Assembly: GCA_036852015.1 (NCBI GenBank)
Contig: JAANDG010000303.1
Span: 1 to 64,000, forward strand
Source: Pelodera strongyloides
Lineage: Eukaryota; Nematoda; Chromadorea; Rhabditida; Rhabditidae
Length of the DNA stretch: 64,000 bases
Reading direction: 5' to 3'
Within the stretch, counting starts at the first letter, position 1. The number at the start of each line of letters is the position of its first letter. The notes beneath the pieces were generated by a model that did no database searches, was not told the DNA's origin, and was given only the letters and a program-made list of their open reading frames with translations. Shown here one piece after another: positions 34,076 to 43,600 of this stretch. A program made the position numbers and the translations under genes.

Positions 34076-37000
34076 TTAGCCTCCAAAATTTTCGTCACAA
34101 ATAAAGGTAGCCCCGGTATCGGCTGGGTTCACTGGTGCAAAACTATCATCGACATACTGAAAACGTACTGTATCATAAACAATTGTAGGTACTCTATTCT
34201 CAGTATGCCCGTCCCGCTCGCATTCTAAGATTCTTCTTATATCTTCTAACTTCTAGATTTCCCTTTTCTATGTCTCCTTCTCTCTCTCTCTCTGTCTCTC
34301 TCTCTCTCTGTGCCCATCTATATCTGCCTCTCTATCTGCCCTCTCTCTCTCTCTCTCTGTCTCTCTCTCTGTCTCGTTAGGCTGCAGGTGTTGACGGTGT
34401 TGACTCAAATGCCAACAAATAATCCTACATGTTCAATAAATGAGAAACCCACGTAAGCAGTGCCATCTGGCATACAACCGGCTTCAAATACTTCTTTCCA
34501 AGTACCACCGACCGAAGCCCAGAATCCGTTGATTGTGGCAGCACATCTGAATGCAAAAGGGTTTATAGATTTTTGTGGAACGACTAGTTCAATGGCCAAC
34601 ATTTCGTAACATAGTGTAACATTTACCACGCCTAGTTACCAGAGCCAAACCGTCGTACTGAGCTGTCTTATCACAACAACTACTTTCCTAGGAAACTGGT
34701 CCTTTTTGAGCATTTTAATGTGTTAGCTCTCGCCACCCTGACCTATTTTCGCTCAGCACATGGCTTATCCAAGGACTTACATGTATGAGTTACAAAAGCC
34801 ATCATTCGTAGGAGGTGCTGCAATCGGCGGCGCACACGTCGTTGTTCCGGAGGGACATCCACCGGTGTAGGCAGCTAACATGCACGAGTCGCACGCTATA
34901 ATAAATCGATGTTTTTTTCGGACAGCCTAGCTAAAAATGTTTCAGTAACTGCTGTGGCTACAGTAAAATTTCATCATTAAAAGTCATAAAGCAACGTATT
35001 TTACTGCCAAAGAAGCCTTAGCAGTGGAGGAATAAATAAATAAATTGTTGGGAAAATGAAAACACTTACGAAGAGTTGTAGTAGTAGTTGTCGTGGTGGT
35101 CGTGGTTGTCGTGGTTGTCGTGGTTGTCGTGGTTGTCGTGGTTGTCGTGGTTGTCGTGGTTGTCGTGGTTGTCGTCGTTGTCGTGGTTGTCGTGGTGGTC
35201 GTCGTTGTTGTCGTAGTTGTGGTCGTTGTTGTGGTCGTTGATGTCGTGGTAGTTGTCGTGTCGGCCGTGGTAGTTGTTGCCTCTGCCGTAGTTGTGGTAG
35301 CCTCCGTAGTAGCCGTGTTCGTAGTCAACTCTGTTGTCGCTGTAGTAGTTGTTGCGTCCGTCGTCGTAGTTGCTGAAGATGAAGTTGTGGGTGCGCTGGT
35401 CGCTGAAACAAAAGAAACCCCCTATTTGTTGTACTTAAAGCGATTTGGAAAAAGATTATTGAAGAACTGTTCCTGACTAATGGATAAAAATGAGCTCTGC
35501 TGGTGCCGGCCGATTTGTATGGCCGTTTGCCTGCTGGTTTCCGATTTGTAGGAGAGGTCTACTAGATTTTTCCGCTCATCGTAACACTTCTCTGACTCTT
35601 TTTGTTGTTTAGATATTTCAAAGGGTAGGCACGTGCCGAGCTTTTCAGACTCCCTGGTTTTTCTCCAATAAAGATAAGACAGATCTTCACATATCTTTAT
35701 TGTGCACCAACGTTTCGGCTAAAAAGCCATCATCAGGGTGATTACCTACAAAAACTCAAAATAAACACATTGTAACGACAAACAAAAATCCATATAAACA
35801 CGCAAATAAGACAATGAATACTAATTAAGTAAACAAAGGCAAAACTATAAATCTAGCTAATTTTCGAAAACACTGCAAAAATTATCAGAGGAAAGTGTGA
35901 GAGCAAAACATGAAATTGGTGGTCGCAACACAAAGGCCGCAACGCACCACAGCGAACTCACAAACTACAAAGGAAATGGTACATCACTATATCACACACT
36001 AACTAGGAGGCAGAGAGAGAGAGAGACGGAGAGGATTGAGAGACAGAGGACGGACAGCTGATGAAGTGCAACGCTCAAACTTCTTGTTCAGTGACGGCTG
36101 TTTCTCTCTAATAGAGATAGCCTCCTGGATCAGAAGTCTTCGGGGATTGCTCTCCCGGTGGAGAATAGAAACCGTAATATTGAAATCACGGGCCGAGTCC
36201 GGGTGGGCCTCGTCATAGTGTGCCCTAAGCATACTAACCTTGTGCTGAGAAATCCGCTCCTTAAGCGGCTGAGTAGTCTGGCCTATGTAATATTCGTTAG
36301 ATTAGATGGGATTAGGTTCTACAGCCGCTACATAGACGACTGCTTCGTCGTGGCTGACTCGCAGGATAGCATGGACAATTTGTTCAGAGAGCTGAATTCA
36401 GCTTCTGACCACATTTCTTTTACCCGCGAGCCCCCTAGTGAGGATCAATTTGTACCCTTCCTTAACATGCTGGTTTCGTTCAAAAATGGTCGCTTTGTGA
36501 CTAAATGGTATCGAAAACCGGCTAACAAAAATATACTGGTACACCGTACCTCGGCGCACCCAAATGCACTGAAGCAGCAGGTAGCTAGAAACACACTGAG
36601 AACTGCTGCTACAGTATCCTCCTATGAGTACAAAAATGAGTCAGTTGAGCTTGCCAGGCGTATTTGTTCTCAAAACGGATACAATGTACCTAGGCAAGCA
36701 AAGCTTCCTCATCGCCGAAATAATATCAACCCACCCCGTAGAGTAGGCACGATCCTCACCATACCATTTGTGAGCGATAGGTTCACAAATAATGTTAAGG
36801 CTGCAGTAAGGAAACACCCAAACCTAGGCCTTACTGTGGTAGAAAAGCCTCCGCCAACTTTACGAGAGTTGTTAGTCAAAAATCGGTTATATGACAAGAA
36901 ATGCTGGGCCAAGACAGCTCCTTGCCATATCTGTTTGGAAAATAGCATTGGTGACTGCGTTGCGAGGTGCGTGGTCTATGAGATTAGGTGTAATCTGTGC

Positions 37001-38010
37001 GAGGAATATTACATAGGCCAGACTACTCAGCCGCTTAAGGAGCGGATTTCTCAGCACAAGGTTAGTATGCTTAGGGCACACTATGACGAGGCCCACCCGG
37101 ACTCGGCCCGTGATTTCAATATTACGGTTTCTATTCTCCACCGGGAGAGCAATCCCCGAAGACTTCTGATCCAGGAGGCTATCTCTATTAGAGAGAAACA
37201 GCCGTCACTGAACAAGAAGTTTGAGCGTTGCACTTCATCAGCTGTCCGTCCTCTGTCTCTCAATCCTCTCCGTCTCTCTCTCTCTGCCTCCTAGTTAGTG
37301 TGTGATATAGTGATGTACCATTTCCTTTGTAGTTTGTGAGTTCGCTGTGGTGCGTTGCGGCCTTTGTGTTGCGACCACCAATTTCATGTTTTGCTCTCAC
37401 ACTCTCCTCTGATAATTTTTGCAGTGTTTTCGAAAATTAGCTAGATTTATAGTTTTGCCTTTGTTTACTTAATTAGTATTCATTGTCTTATTTGCGTGTT
37501 TATATGGATTTTTGTTTGTCGTTACAATGTGTTTATTTTGAGTTTTTGTAGGTAATCACCCTGATGATGGCTTTTTAGCCGAAACGTTGGTGCACAATAA
37601 AGATATGTGAAGATCTGTCTTATCTTTATTGGAGAAAAACCAGGGAGTCTGAAAAGCTCGGCACGTGCCTACCCTTTGAAGTATTCTTGCACGGACATCC
37701 CAAATGGAGAGACCCAACTTGCTGTTTAGATATTGTTACTCTTTTGTTGTCTATCTTTTTCCGCAATTGCTTTGCGGAAAGCATAAGATATACTGAATGA
37801 AAAAAATTGTAAAGAATACAAGCATAGCAAATACAGGAGCTATGCTCAGAAGACACGAGTATGAGGAAATCTAAACTTGTATTGTAAAGACGAGCCATAA
37901 GAAGCAAAAAAAATATGCTTACTTGTTTCTCCGGGTTGGGTTTGCATACAGCCATAACTTGTCGCCACAAAAATAGCTAATAAAACATGCCCCAATTGGG
38001 ATAAACTCAT
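34076..38010 (-). CDS. Secreted Thr-rich, cysteine-rich protein (array gene 5)
   Basis: Five exons: 38010-37923, 35402-35070, 34895-34781, 34546-34429 and 34156-34076; phases 1, 1, 2, 0; 244 residues. The signal peptide (MSLSQLGHVLLAIFVATSYG) and following CMQTQPGET are close to gene 4. Exon 2 is the longest Thr tract of the array (about 110 residues). Exon 3 has CDSC, GGCPSGTTTC and a variant FCNSY end; exon 4 CAATINGFW, SVGGTWKEV and AGCMPDG; exon 5 YVDDSFAPVNP and ICDENFGG-stop. Intron 1 contains a 2.1-kb Penelope-like element. The most diverged Cys domain of the three close relatives is here, mainly between the second and fourth cysteine. Confidence 0.75.
34276..34376. repeat. (CT)n microsatellite in the last intron of gene 5
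   Basis: Interrupted CT/GTCT tract at the same intron position as in genes 2 and 4. Confidence 0.9.
35705..35749 (-). ncRNA. Hammerhead ribozyme motif in the left inverted repeat
   Basis: Exact inverted counterpart of 37548-37592, read from the minus strand, so it is in the transcript sense of gene 5 and would be part of its pre-mRNA. Confidence 0.7.
36296..37294 (+). pseudogene. Penelope-like RT/GIY-YIG protein, 5'-truncated
   Basis: About 330 codons open to a stop at 37294. The RT part begins in the middle of the domain: RYIDDCFVV carries the catalytic YxDD motif, then FVPFLNMLVSF and WYRKPANKN typical of the RT end. A cysteine cluster (CHIC, CVARC, CNLC) precedes EEYYIGQT, the YIG half of the GIY-YIG nuclease, and ..SNPRRLLIQEAISI with the nuclease glutamate. 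The finger part of RT and the N-terminus are missing, replaced by the inverted copy, so it cannot be autonomous. Confidence 0.85.
37548..37592 (+). ncRNA. Hammerhead ribozyme motif in the right inverted repeat
   Basis: CTGATGA (37561-37567), a stem-loop GGCTTTTTAGCC, then GAAAC (37581-37585) in the order of a hammerhead core. Before it GTA, a valid cleavage triplet, precedes a small stem GGT..ACC. The stem that would close the third helix is only 1-2 bp. Penelope-like elements are known to carry such minimal hammerheads, probably active as dimers. Confidence 0.7.
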
Positions 38011-39696
38011 TTTTTATTCTGAAAAGATTCGTGAAGCAAACAAAGTTGTTCAGATGTGTTGAAAGTATGTTAAGCATAGTAACGAAACAACTATTTATAA
38101 TTTATAATAAAATAAATTGGCGTCTTGTCTTCAGTCTTGCAGCTAGCCGAGTGGATTTAATGCATATCACTAAATCCAAATTTTCCAAATAAATTGATTC
38201 GCTTGAACTGCTTTTTTGCGCGTAGACTTTTTGCTCTAGCGCGGCAGGCTTTTCCGAATTCTCGCTACTGGGGGTCACCAGTTTCACCTAATAAAAGCTT
38301 CTAAAAAGATGATCCGTAATGTGTTTGATTTATAGTCTAGGAAGGAACTACGTCAAGACAGTAGTGGACAACTATCCTTGAAAGAGTCTACTACAGGAAA
38401 CAGAATAACCGGAACCACAGAAAAAGCACTGGCTAGTGACCATTTGGTTCCCAGTTGATGACGGTTTTCGATTACAATTGGTCACCACATGGTCACGAAG
38501 TGGTGACCAAATGGGCTGGACCACAAAAAAAAGTAAACCGTCACCAAATGGGTTCCCCCATTTCCTATGAATAGGCATCAATCCTTACACAAAATATGCA
38601 ATAACAGAAATATTTCCTGTCTAATACTGCAATCCGGTTTGCTTCGGTAAGGATTTGGGCAAACATCACCATGTGTTATATGAAGAAAAAACTTTTACCA
38701 TACCCCCAAAACCACCTCGCTCAAATCGTTGTATTGAATTGGTGTGGTGTGGAAAGTGTGGAAGCATATTACATTAATTGCCGTTGTGTAACTTTCTTTC
38801 TTACCACGTAACTTTGTTGATGTTTGTAGCCTAATGTGATTTCGCCAACACATCTGCAATTATGAAACATATATAATAATAGCACGTTTACTGCTGAAGT
38901 TCTAAATCCGAGCTCGGAAGTACATAAAATGTAGCCAACGCAGAGGGAGGGAAACTTGGACGATCTCTACTCTATACAGCTCTCGCGTTGAGTAATCGAG
39001 CGAATGGAATTTGGTTGTCGCGCTCGAAATAATGCATGTGCGGCACTGCTTTCGCTAGCGATTATGTTGCTACAGTTTATCGGTAGCTGCTGTATGCAAG
39101 GCTTTATCAAATAGAACAAAGATCAAATAGTTTACTATATATTTCGCACAGTTGATAGTTTCCTAAATGTGTTGTGGGTTGTAATAAAGCTGAGTAGTCT
39201 CATAACTCATAACGACATACTTCCTATGTCTGCTTCAGGTTTATTATTTCACGTTCGTCCAATAATTGGGTCACGAGTGTTGCATCGTTCATTTCTTTGT
39301 GTTGCATACAAATTGTAAGTTTTCACAAGTAACCTTTTTCGGTTGTAAAGAAAGTTAAACACATTTATTAGGGTATCACATCAAGTAACAATACATTAAA
39401 TTACAAAGAGCAAATAAATCAAATTATTAAAAAAAATAGATAAACTTGGATAGTCCCGTTTACAATTTACAAGTTACACTAGCAAAAAATTATTAGGCGA
39501 AAAAAAAAGAAATAACACTATAGCAGTTATGTGCGTGCAGGCATATTGAAAGAAATACCCAAAGAGTAGAAAAATACCAGTACACAATATCGCACAAATT
39601 AACAAAGTATTCTTATTATTCTTCGTAATACTTATTATAGATATTTCAAATTTTACGTTAATTCTATAACACAACACAATGTCACAAGGAGAGCAT

Positions 39697-39880
39697 ATAT
39701 AATATATATATAATATATAATATATAATATATATATATATAATATATAATATATAATATATAATATATATAATATATAATATATAATATATAATATATAA
39801 TATATAATATATAATATATAATATATAATATAATATATAATCTAAATATATATATAATATATCTCTATATATCTCTATAT
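39697..39880. repeat. (AT)n / AATATAT microsatellite
   Basis: AT-only run built from ATATA and AATATAT units. It interrupts the duplicated spacer shortly after GGAGAGCATA. Confidence 0.9.
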
Positions 39881-39965
39881 ATCTCTATCTCTCCTCTCTA
39901 AAAAAACCTCTAAAGGACTCTCAACAACAAATTAAGTATCTGATCTTTGACAACTCCTTACTCTG

Positions 39966-40422
39966 TTAAAGGGACAGGCCCATCAAAATAAACCTATATT
40001 TACGATACGTTCATAATGACTATCAAGCATTTTTATTACAATATATACAAACTAAATTTCACCATTATTCGCCCTGGAAAACTTTTTTCCAATGCGCTCA
40101 ACGCATATGTATACCATAAAACTGCAGATTTCAAAGCTATATATGCAAATTTTAATCGCATTATAATTTCACGATAAATTTGCATAGACGACAAGGATAT
40201 TTGCAGCTTTATGGTATACATTTAAAGCGAAATGCTAGCACCTTTGGAAAATTTGCATATGATGAGCAAATTCTATGTATCCTATGCTAATTTTGTACGA
40301 TCGTCCACGGCAATCGTACAAAATTAGCATAGGATACATAGGATTTGCTTATCATATGCAAATTTTCCAAAGAGGCTAGCATTTCGCTTTGAGCTGTGCG
40401 CATCATAAAAAAGTTTTCCATG
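39966..40422. mobile_element. TTAA foldback element, GACAGGCCCATC family, interrupted
   Basis: The left end TTAAAGGGACAGGCCCATC is intact. The sequence is broken at ACAT|TTAA by the element 40222-40392, then continues with GCTGTGCGCATCATAAAAAA until it is lost at about 40422. Confidence 0.85.
40222..40392. mobile_element. TTAA foldback element, GCGAAATGCTAGC family, nested
   Basis: Left TTAA at 40222-40225; right copy mutated to TTGA (40389-40392). Comparison with 9971-10367 shows the empty site ACATTTAAGCTGAGCGC, so TTAA is the duplicated target. Confidence 0.9.
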
Positions 40423-40600
40423 AAATCGAGCAGATTAGTATAAATACGCAGGAATTCGGTTGTTCCGGAGGCGTTTCAATAACCGGCCGGTATTTCGAGG
40501 GTGAGACAAAAAATGAGAGAGTGTGAATTTAAGAGAGTCGGCTTGATTTGGAAAGTTCACCGGGCATTTCTATCTCGCGTAATACAATAAATACTCTATT

Positions 40601-43600
40601 TTAAAGCGTAAAGTCAGGATCGCATATCAATTGGGCCTCCTGGGCATTTTGTTCATTTCCGTCCAAATCGTACAGCTGAAATCAAATAATCGGTGATGAA
40701 AAGGTGAAGGTTATAATCATATTCAGCAGGTGATTGAACTGTACTATTTTTCGGTGCGGAGCCGGACAGTCATATTCAGCTATTTTTCGGTGCGGAGCCG
40801 GACAGTGCCCTTCCCTAGGGTTCAGTTAGCTCGGGTCAGGGATAGTGCTTGAGCGCCTTTTCCTCCGCACTGAATTTATTATCAGAGCACTCTAATGAAA
40901 AGGCTTGATCCTGCTATTTACTAGAAACTTCGTGTTACAGTTTTTTGTTAATGTATTTATTTAATTTGTTTGTCGGTGTCTTTCATCATTAAAATGTGCC
41001 ACCAACTTGCAAAAATCTTATCGAAAAATAATTTATAAACAGAAAGAAGCGTACATATGGTGTTCCGTCCATCATACATCCGGCTTCTGCAACTCCGATC
41101 CACTGCCCGCCGATGTTGGCGAACATCTCGGACGTGCCACCGGTACATCTAAAATTGGATTTTGCACTCTCGAGCATTTCACGGTGCTACTACTTTCTCA
41201 TTCGCGCAGCGCGGACTGCGATTCCGCGACAGCGGGAAAGAGATGGCTTTTTGACATGGGGAAATGTGGAGACGCAGAAAAGAGGGCGGGGCTTGTTTCT
41301 CTCTGTCTCTAGTTTTACAATGCAAATTTGCAATCTTTTCCCGCGGACGTGACTATGCATTGCCGCGCTGCGCGCCTGAATACCAGAGTAGTGTTGTATT
41401 CCTCACCATTTCGAATTGGACTGGGTACTGGGTATTCTACGTTTTGTATTACGAGCGATTCCGTTGCGATTGTGTGTGATTCGGTTTCCTGTGGTTTACG
41501 ATGTATGACTTTCGTATGGGTTCTTAGTTTATTCAGATGGAATAAACCTCGAGTAACCTATTGGATTTTTCAACGCATGTTTATACATCAACCGATTATC
41601 GGGCTACGCTGTACGGTTAATCAAGCAATGCGAATTACTAACTACAAAATACAACGCAAAGTCGGCGAATAAAAATGTTTTCAAAAAAAAATATAAGATG
41701 TTCGGTTGAATGAGATTGCTTTATATACTAAGATGTTCGCGCAAAGTCAACTTACGTGTACTCCCAGCAAGGACCCGACCCCGAGCCCATCGTTTGCACT
41801 GTGAAACAGTCGGTTGTCCCAGATGGGCAAGCTCCAGTGAAAGGCGGAATCATACAGTTCATACAAACTGAAAGGATATACTGATTTCTAGTTGGCGCGC
41901 GGCACAAGTGCACATCATTAATTGATGTGCAGCACAAGCGCGGAATGAAAAGTGCAAAGTAAGGTCTCTAGTGCGCATCGTCATTGTTACACAAAAGGGC
42001 CGAACATAGAATAATTTTGTTTGGTGCGCTGCACAGACGTGTAATATGGGCTTAGGCTTAGGCTTAGGCTTAGGCTTAGTCGACTCAACATTAAATAGAA
42101 TTAAAGCAAATGAATGTAACTTACGAACAGTTGTCGTCGTTGTCGATGCTGTGGTAGTGGATGTGGCTAAATGATATGTAGAGTCGTCATCGAGTCATTC
42201 ATCATTTTGTGATTAATTAAAGATCTATGCTATTGATCAAGTACAATCTATCAGTCAAACAATAAGGCAATTGTTTTGGACAACCGCCCTTAATTACGTG
42301 CTTAGAGCACCTTGTAGTACCATTTCATGTGGTTTTGATTATATGTTTATTCATTTATGATCGGCGGTCGCATGCGCGAACAACGGGAGGCTCCCCGGAT
42401 GAGAGAATTTATCTCTCTGTGGCTCTCATTCGTGTGTCCCTCACCTCCCACTGGGAGGCTGGGAGCATATTCCCGGCGTTCGCGCAAACGGCCACAGGAA
42501 AGTTAACCAAGGTATATGAACTTAAAATAAGCAAAAATAAATAACTAAGTCTCTACTGGTACTCGTCGTTGTAGAAGCTGAAGAGGAGAGAGAGAAGAAA
42601 GACGGGAGAGAGATACATAGAGGGGAGAGAGAGAGAGACAACGAGAGACAGTTAAGAGAGTGAGAGAGAAACGGTATGAAACGCAGGTAGGGGGGTTTGC
42701 ATAACACAAATTGCTTACTAAATTTGCTTATTAAAATGTTACGTTTCAAGTAGCAACGTATAGTTTAACTGAATGAAGTAAAAAAAAAAACTTAAAAATA
42801 TATATGAAACGGAAATCATACAGGTCGTAGTGGTATCGCTCGTCGTCGTTGTTTCGGTAGTAGCTGCTGTAGAAATAAATAAAAATAAAGAATAATAAAA
42901 TAAATAAACTAATGTAAATGAATAACGGTATAAACAGGGATCTATAAATATAAAAAAAGTAAATTTGTAAATTACATAATAAATAATATTATAATAAGTA
43001 TGAAAATTGAAAAAAAGAAAAAAAATTAATGAGGTACAAAAAAATTAAGAATTAAAACAAACAAATCCTAATGATTTTTCTGCTTCTCATCAAACTGAAA
43101 GCTACGCCGAATTTGCAAAGAAATCCTAAATAGTGTAAAAATATATATATATATCTTATTATATAAAGGAGAAGAGTTTGCCATGGATTTTGTTTGTTTT
43201 TATGTCCACAACGAAATCTTTTCATAAAGAAAATTTCATATACACAAAATCTTTGCCGCTGGCGGGATTCGAACCCGCAGCAGCATGCATTATATCGATT
43301 CACAGTCCAACGCTCTACCTCATGGGGTCTCGATGTATGCCGGATTTTGCTTCCAAGTATGGCTTTAATTACCGTAGATTTGCACTACGCGAGAACAACT
43401 ACAGACCGCCAAAAAATGGTCCCGCAGCGGTCGCCACAGGACTATTTTTTTTCGAGCGTGCATAAACTGTGCATTTCCGCCCCCTCTAGTATTATCAATG
43501 GTGCATTTTCTAAATTTCAAAGGTGTATGCAAAATCGTACACGAGATGCACATTTGATACTTGGAAGCAAAATGCGCTGTTTTTGTCATACATCGAGACC

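Larger units (their letters stand above)
35618..37722 (+). mobile_element. Truncated Penelope-like element in intron 1 of gene 5
   Basis: The element is bounded by a 12-bp direct repeat TGTTTAGATATT (35606-35617 and 37723-37734). Inside are inverted repeats of about 680 bp (35617-36295 and 37004-37680), followed by a 42-bp tail on the right. A partial RT plus GIY-YIG endonuclease ORF lies between and into the right repeat. The left repeat is thus a reversed copy of the 3' part of the element, a layout known for Penelope-like elements. Confidence 0.85.

Noticed and set aside
35093..35476. Plus-strand ORFs of almost pure valine or of Cys/Arg/Gly over the Thr-linker exons (also 6315-6599 and 28098-28430)
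   Set aside because: They are the antisense or shifted reading of the 9-bp minisatellite; the minus-strand Thr frame is the one with splice sites and matching phases.
36158..36295. First 46 codons of the long Penelope ORF
   Set aside because: This stretch is the antisense of the inverted repeat; the true RT reading begins at about 36296.
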